NCBI GenBank assembly: GCA_035602605.1
Contig: DATNLZ010000076.1
Span: 1 to 27,227 of the forward strand
DNA from: DASQHY01 sp035602605
GTDB taxonomy: Bacteria > Acidobacteriota > Terriglobia > Acidiferrales > UBA7541
Length of the DNA stretch: 27,227 nucleotides
Direction: 5' to 3'
The position numbers were made by a program, and so were the translations under genes. The notes beneath the pieces are model-generated. The model made no database searches, was not told the DNA's origin, and saw only the letters and a program-made list of their open reading frames with translations. Positions 15,392 to 23,138 of the stretch are shown one piece after another (within the stretch, counting starts at the first letter, position 1; each line of letters begins with the position of its first letter).

Positions 15392-15871
15392 CTAGGGCTG
15401 GATTCGTTTCTGTCTACGCAGAAACTCCTCCACATCGTCCGCCATCAATTTTCGGCTCTCATCTGATATCTGTTTCATCGCGCTGTCGTAGCGAGGATTA
15501 ACCCTCCTGCCTAGTTGTTTCAGTAGACGGTCGATCTCTTCGGTCCGCTGAACTTCGGATCGAAATCTCAAGCTGAACATCACGGTCAAAATTTCAGGTG
15601 TCTCCGGGAGTTTATCGAATTGCCGGAGCAGGTCCGCGATTCGCCAGCTCAGATCACTGAACTTTTTGGCGTGCTCGGGGTTCGGATCTTCACCGCGGAC
15701 TTGACGTGAGGCAATCCAGAAAAGCGCACCATTTAGCTCAATCAGTAGCATGTAGATCTGAAGGAGGATCTCTTCATGTGATTTCTTCTTTTCGCTCAGC
15801 CAGTGGAAGTAGCCTCCCGCTGCCGCTCCAAAAGCTGCACTCAGAAGAGCAATAGAGAAATGGGTCAGCAT
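15392..15871 (-). CDS. Hypothetical single-pass membrane protein
   Basis: A product of about 159 residues from ATG 15871. One N-terminal hydrophobic segment, FSIALLSAAFGAAAGGYFHWL, is followed by KKKSHEEILLQIYMLLIELN and a long charged helical region ending in MADDVEEFLRRQKR. The expected topology is an N-terminal membrane anchor with a cytoplasmic coiled domain. AAGGAGGT lies upstream but 13 bases away. The open frame reaches back to 15961 without a better start. The function is not recognised. It is convergent with the protease pair, with an intrinsic terminator between them on its own strand. Confidence 0.7.
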   Translation of the reverse strand: MLTHFSIALLSAAFGAAAGGYFHWLSEKKKSHEEILLQIYMLLIELNGALFWIASRQVRGEDPNPEHAKKFSDLSWRIADLLRQFDKLPETPEILTVMFSLRFRSEVQRTEEIDRLLKQLGRRVNPRYDSAMKQISDESRKLMADDVEEFLRRQKRIQP

Positions 15872-16123
15872 CGCACGAAATTCTACCTCCTTCTCGTACG
15901 ACGTCAAAAACATCTGTTTTTGGGCTATCACGAGCCGCGAATTTCTCACTCCTAGAATCAAAGGTTTACAACGTCCCGGGAATGGGGGTTTTTGGGCAGG
16001 GCAGGCCGACCTCGAAGACGACCAAGTGCCTGCGACTCAGTGGTGAAATGGGGATGCTTCAGACGAGGGAATACTGTCGCGTATAGGCACTCCGTAATGA
16101 CCGCTTCCAACCGCTGTCCACAC

Positions 16124-16630
16124 TCAGACTCCACAGTTCAGCAATTTCCGCTCTTTGTGAAATTGTTTAACCAAGCCCTTTGCGACGGAACCGCTAAAGA
16201 AACCTGAGTAGCCCATAGTGGCCATGGCAAGACCAGTGCGCTTCCCACGTTTATAATGCCCGTCACCTTGCCAGATAGCGACCTCTCTCAGTTTTTCTAA
16301 ACTGGTTGAATTGGCTTCGTAATTTTGAACAGATAGAGCCAAAGCAATTTCATCTTTATCCCGAGCATTGCTATTTATAGCTATAACGAAAACTAAGTCC
16401 GCGCCTTTCAGCACCTGGGAGAGCTTGGATTTTTTCTTCTTGGCGAACTGTTATCTGATTTTGCGTTCAATTTCCAGGTTGCCAGCAGCCAGATCGCTTC
16501 TTCGCGAAGATGTATCCGTAGCGACAACGTAGACCGATTGACCAGCCACAATTTTAAGTTTGTTGTTATTTGAACCAACTTCAGGCTGAGCATTAGTGGC
16601 GTGCGCTTGACAGGCAGGAACTAACATCAT
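16124..16630 (-). pseudogene. Hypothetical protein gene interrupted by one in-frame stop
   Basis: The upstream part reads LKIVAGQSVYVVATDTSSRR through LAAGNLEIERKIR and meets TAA at 16451-16453. The same frame resumes immediately with QFAKKKKSKLSQVLKGADLVFVIAI and continues to 16124. A single substitution (for example CAA to TAA) would explain the break. The full product would be about 168 residues. The apparent start is ATG 16630, immediately inside an 11-bp tandem duplication that may have displaced a longer N-terminus. No motif is known to me. The C-terminal part could be translated from a GTG at 16414 only if a ribosome-binding site exists, and none is obvious. Confidence 0.6.
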
Positions 16631-16650
16631 AGTGTCGGCATAGTGTCGGC
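16629..16650. repeat. 11-bp perfect tandem duplication
   Basis: ATAGTGTCGGC occurs twice head to tail (16629-16639 and 16640-16650) at the 5' edge of the interrupted minus-strand gene. An 11-base duplication shifts the upstream frame. Confidence 0.8.
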
Positions 16651-16737
16651 CAGTGTTCTGTCCCCGAGCAAAACCTAATAGTCGCCGAATGGGGAATTTT
16701 TCCTTGCGATATTGCTCCCTTCGATTGGAGGCAAGAC

Positions 16738-19077
16738 ATGAAGCGTCATAAGGAGCTGTGGGTAATGGCGTTGTTGCTGGTGAGCGCAGTCGGTTTTCGC
16801 GCAACATCCAGCTCGAACCCGTTAGCTGGGCCGAGGCTGGCCGAACCTGCGCGCGCCAAAGTGGCGCCGGCTGCAGCCCGCGTGAACCCTTCGCATCGGC
16901 CTGCGAACGATGCGACCAGCAAGCCGCGCGTTCTCGAGGCCTATGGCAAGCTGCCGATGGCGTTTGAGGCCAACCGCGGACAGACCGACCAAGGGGTGAA
17001 GTTTATTTCTCGCGGCAGCGGATACAGCGTGTTTCTCACGGCGAATGAAGCGGTGCTGGCGTTGCACAAAAGTTCAAACGGCAAGCCTCAGCGAGCCGAC
17101 CTTGAGCGAATCAAACCGCAGGGAATGAAGGATGAGCCTTGGGCGCAGCAGGATGCGAAATCGGGAAATCCTGCGGCATCGCTTTTCGCGGGTCGCGCCG
17201 CCGCAGCCAAGCCAGAATCGATAACCAAGCGGCTGTCTGAGAGTGAGCTGTCTGCCCCTGCGGTTTTGCGCATGAAATTAATGGGCGCAAAAAGCGGGGC
17301 CAGAGTTATTGGCCAGAAGCAACTGCCGGGCAAGAGCAACTATTTTATCGGCAACGATCCAAAGAAGTGGCACACCCAGGTTCCGGCTTATGCCGAGGTG
17401 CGATACCAGGGCGCATATCCTGGGATCGATCTTGTCTACTACGGTCATCAAGGGCAACTGGAGTATGACTTCGTGGTGGCGCCCGGCTTCTCGCCGAAGG
17501 CGATCACGCTGGAGATCGCCGGGACGGCTCACGGCGCGCCTTTGCGCATCGACCGCCAAGGCGACCTGGTAGCCACTCTTGATGGCGGGCAGATTAGCTT
17601 CCACAAGCCCGTGGTGTATCAGCCGACAGGGGCAGAGAGGATGTACGTGGATGGCTGGTACGTGCTGAAGGGCGAGCATGAGGTCGGGTTTGAAATCGCC
17701 GCATACGACCCCACGAAAGCTCTGGTGATTGATCCGACGCTGATTTACTCGACTTACCTCGGCGGCACCCGCGACGACTATGGCGTGGGCATCGCTGTCG
17801 ATAGCGCCGGCAATGCCTACGTGACTGGGTTTACCGGTTCGATGAACTTCCCCACGTCCAATCCCTTGCAATCCACGATCCACGGTGGTTACGACGCCTT
17901 CGTGGCCGCGCTTGACCCCACCGGTGCCACACTGCTCTATTCCACCTACCTCGGCGGCACCGGCACCGACTATTGCTTTGGCATCGCTGTGGATAGCGCC
18001 GGCAACGCCTACGTGACTGGGTATACCAATTCGACGGACTTTCCCACGTCCAATCCCTTGCAACCCACGAACCACGGTGGTTACGACGCCTTCGTGGCCG
18101 CGCTTGACCCCACCGGCGCCACACTGCTCTATTCCACTTACCTCGGCGGAACCGGCGACGACTATGGTTATGGCATCGCTGTGGATAGCACCGGCAACGC
18201 CTACGTGACTGGGTTTACCACTTCATGGAACTTTCCCACGTCCAATCCCTTGCAACCCACGAACCACGGTGGTTTTTTCGACGCCTTCGTGGCCGCGCTT
18301 GACCCCACCGGCGCCACACTGCTCTATTCGACCTACCTCGGCGGCACCGGCTACGATGTTGGCAGGGGCATCGCCGTGGATAGCGCCGGCAATGCATATG
18401 TGACTGGGGCTACCGATTCGACGAACTTTCCCACGTCCAATCCTTTGCAACCCACGATCCACGGTGGTCTCGACGCCTTCGTGGCCGCGCTTGACCCCAC
18501 CGGTGCCACACTGCTCTATTCCACCTACCTCGGCGGCACTAGCGACGACTATGGCCTGGGCATCGCTGTGGATAGCGCCGACAACGCCTACGTGACTGGG
18601 TATACCGATTCGACGAATTTTCCCACGTCCAATCCCTTGCAACCCACGAACCACGGTGGTCGCAACGCCTTCGTGGCCGCGCTTGACCCCACCGGTGCCA
18701 CACTGCTCTATTCCACTTACCTCGGCGGCACCGGCACCGGCTATTGCTTTGGCATCGCTGTGGATAGCGCCGGCAATGCATATGTGACTGGGTTTACTGG
18801 TTCGACGAACTTCCCCACGTCCAATCCCGTGCAACCCACGAACCACGGTGGTGACGACGCCTTCGTGGCCGCACTTGACCCCACCGGCGCCACACTGCTC
18901 TATTCCACCTACCTCGGCGGCACCGGCACGGATTTTGGTCAAGGCATCGCTGTGGATAGCGCCGGCAACGCCTACGTGACTGGGTATACCAATTCGACGA
19001 ACTTTCCCACGTCCAATCCCTTGCAGCCCACGAATCACGGTGGTTACGACGCCTTCGTGGCGAAAATCACGCCCTAA
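16738..19077 (+). CDS. SBBP-repeat surface protein
   Basis: A 779-residue exported protein. The ATG follows GGAGGCAAGAC. Residues about 5-22 (ELWVMALLLVSAVGFRAT) are a signal segment. Residues about 66-335 form the N-terminal domain common in Acidobacteria (GKLPMAFEANRGQTDQGVKF ... YPGIDLVYYGHQGQLEYDFVVAPG). From residue 338 to the end come seven copies of a 64-residue repeat, STYLGGT..D..xGIAVDSAGNAYVTG..., of the SBBP (beta-propeller) type. The last copy ends in FVAKITP. The family is extracellular or surface-bound and may mediate adhesion or polymer binding, with no known enzyme activity. No sorting tag is seen after the last repeat, so the C-terminus may be shortened. The 3' end collides with a serine recombinase gene on the other strand. 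Confidence 0.9.
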   Translation: MKRHKELWVMALLLVSAVGFRATSSSNPLAGPRLAEPARAKVAPAAARVNPSHRPANDATSKPRVLEAYGKLPMAFEANRGQTDQGVKFISRGSGYSVFLTANEAVLALHKSSNGKPQRADLERIKPQGMKDEPWAQQDAKSGNPAASLFAGRAAAAKPESITKRLSESELSAPAVLRMKLMGAKSGARVIGQKQLPGKSNYFIGNDPKKWHTQVPAYAEVRYQGAYPGIDLVYYGHQGQLEYDFVVAPGFSPKAITLEIAGTAHGAPLRIDRQGDLVATLDGGQISFHKPVVYQPTGAERMYVDGWYVLKGEHEVGFEIAAYDPTKALVIDPTLIYSTYLGGTRDDYGVGIAVDSAGNAYVTGFTGSMNFPTSNPLQSTIHGGYDAFVAALDPTGATLLYSTYLGGTGTDYCFGIAVDSAGNAYVTGYTNSTDFPTSNPLQPTNHGGYDAFVAALDPTGATLLYSTYLGGTGDDYGYGIAVDSTGNAYVTGFTTSWNFPTSNPLQPTNHGGFFDAFVAALDPTGATLLYSTYLGGTGYDVGRGIAVDSAGNAYVTGATDSTNFPTSNPLQPTIHGGLDAFVAALDPTGATLLYSTYLGGTSDDYGLGIAVDSADNAYVTGYTDSTNFPTSNPLQPTNHGGRNAFVAALDPTGATLLYSTYLGGTGTGYCFGIAVDSAGNAYVTGFTGSTNFPTSNPVQPTNHGGDDAFVAALDPTGATLLYSTYLGGTGTDFGQGIAVDSAGNAYVTGYTNSTNFPTSNPLQPTNHGGYDAFVAKITP
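17749..19077 (+). repeat. Seven 192-bp tandem repeats of the SBBP gene
   Basis: Units of 192 bases begin with codons for STYLGGT. Long segments (for example around GTGGATAGCGCCGGCAA and TTCCCACGTCCAATCC) are identical between units at the DNA level. Variation is concentrated in short windows after STYLGGT, after YVTG and before AFVAALD. Near-identity indicates recent expansion or gene conversion. Confidence 0.9.
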
Positions 19078-19644
19078 ACGTGCGGCTCTTTGCACCGTTC
19101 CCTTAGATAGGCCTGTCTCAGCGCAGATATTCGCCCAGGAAGCGCCCTGTGCGCGCAGCAGGATAATTCTCGGAGCATCAACAACCGTCCGGGGACGCCC
19201 AAGCCGCTTTCCCTTCGCGCGCGCGTTCCTGAGTCCGGCTTTCACGCGTTCTTGAATCAACGACCGTTCAAACTCCGCCATCGCTCCGATGACCTGAAAC
19301 ATTAACCGGCCCCCGGGCGTTCCCAAGTCAAGGTTATCGCGCAGGCTCACAAACGCTACGCCGCGCGCCTCTAGCTCGGCCAGGCTGTTTACAAGGTGGC
19401 GCAGCGAGCGGCCCCAACGGTCGAGCTTCCACACGAGCACGGCGTCACACTTGCGCTGGTGAACGTCGGCCAGAAGTCGCGTTAGTTCTGGGCGCTTGTC
19501 CTTAGCTCCGCTTGCTTGATCGACGTACTCCCCTGCTACTTCCCACTCCCGCCGTAGGCAGTATTCTCTTAGTTCTCTAAGCTGCATCTCCGGCGATTGC
19601 TGCCCGTTGCTCGTCGAAATTCTTGCGTAGATCGCTGCTCGCAT
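19078..19644 (-). CDS. Serine recombinase (resolvase/invertase), C-terminus run on
   Basis: A small serine recombinase. YARIST at residues 6-11 holds Arg8 and the nucleophile Ser10, and KLDRWGRS at 73-80 holds Asp75, Arg76 and Arg79. The long E helix (GGRLMFQVIGAMAEFERSLIQERV) and the KGKRLGRPR linker follow. A C-terminal HTH (GASWANICAETGLSKGTVQRA) ends at about residue 188. The start is ATG 19644 with GGAGGTCAGAT before it. The normal last few residues and stop are missing. At 19077 the frame passes into the antisense of the SBBP gene and stays open to a stop at 18223, giving a nonsense extension of about 285 residues. The catalytic and DNA-binding parts are intact, so activity is conceivable but the extension may be destabilising. 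Confidence 0.75.
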
Positions 19645-19715
19645 ATCTGACCTCCAAGCCTGAACAGTTCGAGTGGAATTGGGCCAGGCCGTACCAACAC
19701 GACCTGTGTTTGGGT

Positions 19716-20084
19716 TTACTCGACGACGAGAAACAACGTGCGTGTAGGTTTCGTGCTGGCGAGGACTCGCGCGCAATAGGCTTCGCCATCCATCCTGAGT
19801 CGCTCGGCTAACCGAACGACTACGTCTTTCCACGCGACATTGCGGCGGAAGTTGTCCTTGAGCTCGGCTTTGTGATCGCCTGCCTCAAGCAAAGCCCCGG
19901 TCTCAAGCCTCGTTTTGATGGATTGCTCGGCCTGTTGGACTTGGTCTTGGAGCTGATGGAGGCGACCCCGCAGTGAGAGCAACGTCGAGAGCTCTAGCTG
20001 CGTAATTGCCTGAGGTGCGGGGAATGGGACTACTACGAGTTTCGACTGCTGAACTACTTGCGGTATGCTTTGCTGAGTTGCCAT
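19716..20084 (-). CDS. Hypothetical 122-aa protein, mobile-element associated
   Basis: The start at 20084 is preceded by AAGGAGGGTTAGCTCCC. The product has a Gln/Val/Pro-rich N-terminus (QQSIPQVVQQSKLVVVPFP), then a coiled-coil segment (LSLRGRLHQLQDQVQQAEQS), then VAWKDVVVRLAERLRMDGEA, and a hydrophobic end (RTLFLVVE). Proteins with this 'LxxLRxRLxxLxxxVxxAE...W...L.RL' layout are seen in acidobacterial prophage-like regions, but no function is assigned. It runs in the same direction as the HTH gene upstream (72 bases apart) and the recombinase downstream, so these three may be co-transcribed. Confidence 0.65.
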   Translation of the reverse strand: MATQQSIPQVVQQSKLVVVPFPAPQAITQLELSTLLSLRGRLHQLQDQVQQAEQSIKTRLETGALLEAGDHKAELKDNFRRNVAWKDVVVRLAERLRMDGEAYCARVLASTKPTRTLFLVVE

Positions 20085-20155
20085 GGGAGCTAACCCTCCT
20101 TTGGTGATTAGCCCTGCCGGGTAGGCTCAAACTACGCGGTGGGGCGCTTTTTTCT

Positions 20156-20377
20156 CTAGCGCTTCGGCTTTGCCTTGCGGCCTCTGCCTTTGCGATAGTT
20201 TTGCTGCTTGAACTTCCGAACTCTCTCCACGTCGCGGTCAGTCCAGACTCGGGCGTTCACTCCGCCGCTTCTGATCCTGCGAGGCTCAGGGAGTTTGCCA
20301 TCGAGAAGCCACCGCTGCAACGTGACTCGGTTTATGCCCACCATCTTTGCTACTTGCGCCGTGGAGTAGTTCTTCAT
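20156..20377 (-). CDS. MerR/excisionase-like HTH protein
   Basis: A 73-residue DNA-binding protein. Residues 3-30 (NYSTAQVAKMVGINRVTLQRWLLDGKLP) are a MerR-type winged helix-turn-helix, with 'T.AQVAKM.GI...TL.RW...GKLP' and the downstream wing NARVWTDRDVERVRKF. The tail is strongly basic (RKGRGRKAKPKR). There is no effector domain, as in excisionases and small phage regulators. It is divergent from the 285-aa gene across an 89-base gap holding a palindrome and promoter-like elements, so it may repress that promoter and its own. Confidence 0.82.
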   Translation of the reverse strand: MKNYSTAQVAKMVGINRVTLQRWLLDGKLPEPRRIRSGGVNARVWTDRDVERVRKFKQQNYRKGRGRKAKPKR

Positions 20378-20404
20378 TACGCCATACCTTGTAGCGTATT
20401 ACTA

Positions 20405-20433
20405 TTGACCTGTCAAGTACTTTGTGAAAGAAT
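20405..20433 (+). promoter_or_regulatory. Palindrome and candidate promoter in a divergent intergenic region
   Basis: TTGACCTGTCAA (20405-20416) is a 5-2-5 palindrome. On the + strand TTGACC followed 17 bases later by AAGAAT (20428-20433) forms a plausible promoter for the gene at 20467. On the minus strand the same palindrome supplies a perfect TTGACA box for the HTH gene. The overlap suggests a shared operator. Confidence 0.4.
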
Positions 20434-20466
20434 CTTGGATCAGGAAGGGGCGAAGGCACGACAATT

Positions 20467-21324
20467 GTGAAAGATCGCAAGCATCATAACACTTCCGCCG
20501 TGAAGTGGCCCGCAGATAACGTATTCCTCGCGCGAGATAAAGACACGCTCTTAAAGGTGACAGTGGATAAGGGGGAGTGGCTCGGAATCTATCGATTTTG
20601 TGGCGCGGGTGAAGAGTTGATGCTTGCGAGCCGTTCGCCAAGAGCGCTGTACAGACACGTAAAACACTTTGTCCTGGATTGGCCGATAATCGTTCGTCGC
20701 GCAGAGTCTAGGCGCGGGCTCCCGCAGGGGGTTTACCCCAAGGAGCTGGATCGCTTCGCAAAACTCAGACGCTCGGCGTTCGAGGCGATTGCGGAAGCTC
20801 GGAAGAGAATTGACCCATACTACTCATTCCACCCGCACGACTCTGGAGCTAAAGCAGTAGCCATAAAACAGGCCAGCGACTTCTTAGATGAATTGGCGAA
20901 AGAAGCGCGACGCACTGGGAAGGGCGGAGGAAGGAAGCCAGACCATGCGCACAATCGGCGCATGATTGCAGCGTTAGGCGTACTGCTTCCTTCGGACGGA
21001 GAGCTGCTTTCCGCACTAAGAAAAAATCCTAACCCGGACTGGTCAAAGTTTCTCGGCGACATAAAGAGAGCGGTTCCCGCTGCGGGTTCCGACCTACCAA
21101 AGAGGGTCCAGGTGCTTCGTACGGAACTTTGGCGGTTTTGTCTGCGCGTACACGATGCCTATGGACGGACCGTATCCGGGGAAGAACTGTACGAGGAATG
21201 CGGTTTTACTCGCACGGAATGGCCACTCATTCGGATCGCACACATGATCGGTAAACATTATGCCGAGCGTGAGCGAAAGCGCTCGGAAACGAAGCCCTCA
21301 CTACACACTTTCCGGCAAATCTAA
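20467..21324 (+). CDS. Hypothetical 285-aa protein
   Basis: GTG start at 20467, about 33 bases after a promoter-like -10. The N-terminal region (NVFLARDKDTLLKVTVDKGE ... SRSPRALYRHVKHFVLDWPI) looks like a small beta-rich domain. The middle is helical and charged (AKLRRSAFEAIAEARKRIDP), with a Gly/Lys-rich segment RRTGKGGGRKPDHAHNRRM that could contact nucleic acid. The C-terminal part has RTEWPLIRIAHMIGKHYAER. I do not recognise the family. It lies between the divergent HTH gene and the replication-like module, and so probably belongs to the element's backbone. Confidence 0.75.
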   Translation: MKDRKHHNTSAVKWPADNVFLARDKDTLLKVTVDKGEWLGIYRFCGAGEELMLASRSPRALYRHVKHFVLDWPIIVRRAESRRGLPQGVYPKELDRFAKLRRSAFEAIAEARKRIDPYYSFHPHDSGAKAVAIKQASDFLDELAKEARRTGKGGGRKPDHAHNRRMIAALGVLLPSDGELLSALRKNPNPDWSKFLGDIKRAVPAAGSDLPKRVQVLRTELWRFCLRVHDAYGRTVSGEELYEECGFTRTEWPLIRIAHMIGKHYAERERKRSETKPSLHTFRQI

Positions 21325-21418
21325 TTCACACGGCTAGGTCGTCAACACAATTCTGCCGAAATTCTGTTGAACTCTCCTCGTAGATTTCTCATCTCTACGT
21401 CTTCACAATCGAGCTTGA

Positions 21419-21447
21419 GGTTGCGACATCATCGAATCGTCGCAACC
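21419..21447 (+). promoter_or_regulatory. Perfect 9-bp inverted repeat upstream of an HTH gene
   Basis: GGTTGCGAC (21419-21427) and GTCGCAACC (21439-21447) are perfect arms around an 11-base loop, 13 bases before the ATG at 21461. No T-run follows, so an operator or a leader hairpin near the ribosome-binding site is more likely than a terminator. A weaker 6-bp hairpin (CGTAGA/TCTACG, 21379-21399) precedes it. Confidence 0.5.
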
Positions 21448-21460
21448 CAAGGGAGTGAAG

Positions 21461-21670
21461 ATGGGCGAAATGACTACAACTCAGGCTGTAAGGACTTATC
21501 ACACGCACCCGAACGTACTGAACCGGCTCATTCTTATGGGTAGGCTCCAGGCGCGCAAGAATGCTGACGGGCACTGGCTAATAAAGAAAGACAGCTTGGA
21601 ACAATGGAATCGCAACCGTGTGCGCAGAGTGCCGAAGGTAAAAGAGGCAGCAATTAAAGTAACTGTATAA
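21461..21670 (+). CDS. Small HTH protein, excisionase-like
   Basis: A 69-residue product from ATG 21461, chosen over GTG 21455 because AAGGGAG lies about 5 bases upstream. TTTQAVRTYHTHPNVLNRLI followed by MGRLQARKNADGHWLIKKDS is the compact winged HTH of the MerR/AlpA/excisionase class, in which the 'GRLxARK..DGHW.I.K.SL..W' wing is diagnostic. The C-terminus is basic. It is likely a directionality factor or transcription regulator of the element. An inverted repeat immediately upstream could be its own binding site. Confidence 0.8.
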   Translation: MGEMTTTQAVRTYHTHPNVLNRLILMGRLQARKNADGHWLIKKDSLEQWNRNRVRRVPKVKEAAIKVTV

Positions 21671-21711
21671 CAGGCGAAACGCCGTTGCTTATTATCTCTT
21701 GAGCTAACGCC

Positions 21712-22611
21712 ATGAAAGAGCGCTACGTACCAATCCGACCAGGTATTGAGGAACACCTTGTACGCAGCGCTATCGGGCTGTTGGAATTTGGAAGCTATGC
21801 ATTAATTCATATTCAGGCCGATTACCGGACTGGGATTTGGCGGGGCTCGGCACCACGAATATTGGCGACGGCTCCACGTGGGGCGAGCCTTCGCCAGATC
21901 CAAAGAGTCTTAGAGCACCTCGAGGAATTGGGTTATCTGAAGTCATTTCGCGTGCATGGCGCTCGTGGAAATACCCCTTATCTCATTGACAAATTCACGG
22001 TGCGTTCTGGTGCGCTGAAGGGGTACAGAGTAAACGCCGCAAAGTCAGAGTCTTGGCAGCGTCCGTTCTATGAGCTTGTCGCTGAGCCTGTCGCAGAGGA
22101 TGACGCTGTACTTGTCGCAGAGGGTGACGCCTTATCAAGAAGTAAGAAGGAAGAAGGAAGAAGTAAGAAGGAAAACCAGGCGGCAAAAACCGCGCCGCCT
22201 GCCGATCCCCGCTTCCAGCCTTTCTTTGATTTTGCCTACGAAGCCTTCCGGAAAAAGCACAACCAACCCCCTACCTGGGGAGGCAAAGACAAAAACAATC
22301 TAAAGCAATTCCTCAGAGAGCAGCCAGGGGTTCTGCTCCCGAACTGGCAGCTGCGTTTTACGAACTACATCAATTCAACGGAGGAGTTCACTAAGAAGCA
22401 AGGCTGCGGTTTAGCGTACTTCGCAACAAGGTTCGACACTTTCAAGGACGGCCCGATTCTCGAAAAAATACTTACAGGGGGAAGCAATGGAAAGCGCAAC
22501 TATGACGCAAAACGGAGCGACGAAAACCTGCGCGCCGGTAGCAGACTTCGAGGCGACTCTGCGGGGCTGGCTCCGCGTGGCATCGCGGCACTACCGCCAC
22601 GACTTACTTGA
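21712..22611 (+). CDS. Winged-helix replication-initiator-like protein
   Basis: A 299-residue product. The N-terminal part (HLVRSAIGLLEFGSYALIHI ... PRGASLRQIQRVLEHLEELGYLKSF) resembles the winged-helix domain of phage replisome organisers (replication protein O/DnaD-like). A low-complexity linker follows, made of ELVAEPVAEDDAVLVAEGDA repeats and a Ser/Lys/Glu tract encoded by GAAGAAG-type DNA (about 22140-22175). The C-terminal domain (PRFQPFFDFAYEAFRKKHNQ ... ACxLAYFATRFDTFKDG-like) is typical of phage replication proteins in this class. The last 41 residues overlap the next gene and have Arg/Gly-rich shadow-like composition, so the original stop may have been lost by a frameshift near 22480. 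It probably initiates replication of the excised element together with the next gene. Confidence 0.7.
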   Translation: MKERYVPIRPGIEEHLVRSAIGLLEFGSYALIHIQADYRTGIWRGSAPRILATAPRGASLRQIQRVLEHLEELGYLKSFRVHGARGNTPYLIDKFTVRSGALKGYRVNAAKSESWQRPFYELVAEPVAEDDAVLVAEGDALSRSKKEEGRSKKENQAAKTAPPADPRFQPFFDFAYEAFRKKHNQPPTWGGKDKNNLKQFLREQPGVLLPNWQLRFTNYINSTEEFTKKQGCGLAYFATRFDTFKDGPILEKILTGGSNGKRNYDAKRSDENLRAGSRLRGDSAGLAPRGIAALPPRLT

Positions 22612-23092
22612 GGAAGACTTTGCCATCTATGCGGAGCTGCTCAGCGATCTCGACGCTAAGACACTCGATGCGGCTTACAAACAAGCTTTGAAGACGTGCA
22701 AATTCTTTCCAACAGCCGCCGAGGTGCTTGCGCATGTAGAGCGCGCAGACAGTGTTGCAGAGGAGTTGTCCGCCGAGAGCGCATGGGCGCGTGCGCTCAA
22801 ATGGTGTATCGCGAATGGAAATGTCCCTGGCACGCCGCGGCCTATCGGCGAGCCCGCGATAGAAGTTGCGATTAGAGCGGCTGGCGGAGCGAATTACATC
22901 GAAGCGGCAAACGATGAACAGCGCATGTGGGCGCGCAAGACGTTTTTGGACATTTATTTGAAGTACCGCACGGCGCCCAATCTCGCCGCGCTTGGATCAA
23001 CGGAACAGGCTCGTGCTTTCCTGCAGGAAGCCGCTGCCGAAGCCTTGGCACTGTCCGGCAAAGATTTGAGGATGCCCGTACTACGGGATTGA
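22487..23092 (+). CDS. Helicase-loader-like replication protein
   Basis: A 201-residue protein starting at ATG 22487 after GGGGGAAGC. The first domain, FEATLRGWLRVASRHYRHDL ... DLDAKTLDAAYKQALKTCKFFPTAAEVLAHVE (about residues 21-84), has the pattern of phage G39P/DnaB-loader-type proteins: an acidic helical bundle with a conserved 'C.FFPTAAEV'. The C-terminal half (MWARKTFLDIYLKYRTAPNL ...) is helical. It would recruit the replicative helicase to the initiator encoded just upstream. It overlaps that gene by 125 bases in another frame, which is unusually long. Confidence 0.65.
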   Translation: MESATMTQNGATKTCAPVADFEATLRGWLRVASRHYRHDLLEEDFAIYAELLSDLDAKTLDAAYKQALKTCKFFPTAAEVLAHVERADSVAEELSAESAWARALKWCIANGNVPGTPRPIGEPAIEVAIRAAGGANYIEAANDEQRMWARKTFLDIYLKYRTAPNLAALGSTEQARAFLQEAAAEALALSGKDLRMPVLRD

Positions 23093-23138
23093 GGCGTTCG
23101 AGCAGAAAGACATTTATGCACGGGAAGACTGAAACGAC

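Noticed and set aside
17278..18397. Long minus-strand reading frames (265 aa and others) opposite the SBBP gene
   Set aside because: They are antisense frames kept open by the repetitive codon usage of the SBBP repeats; their repeats mirror the sense repeats and they carry no start signals or domain features.
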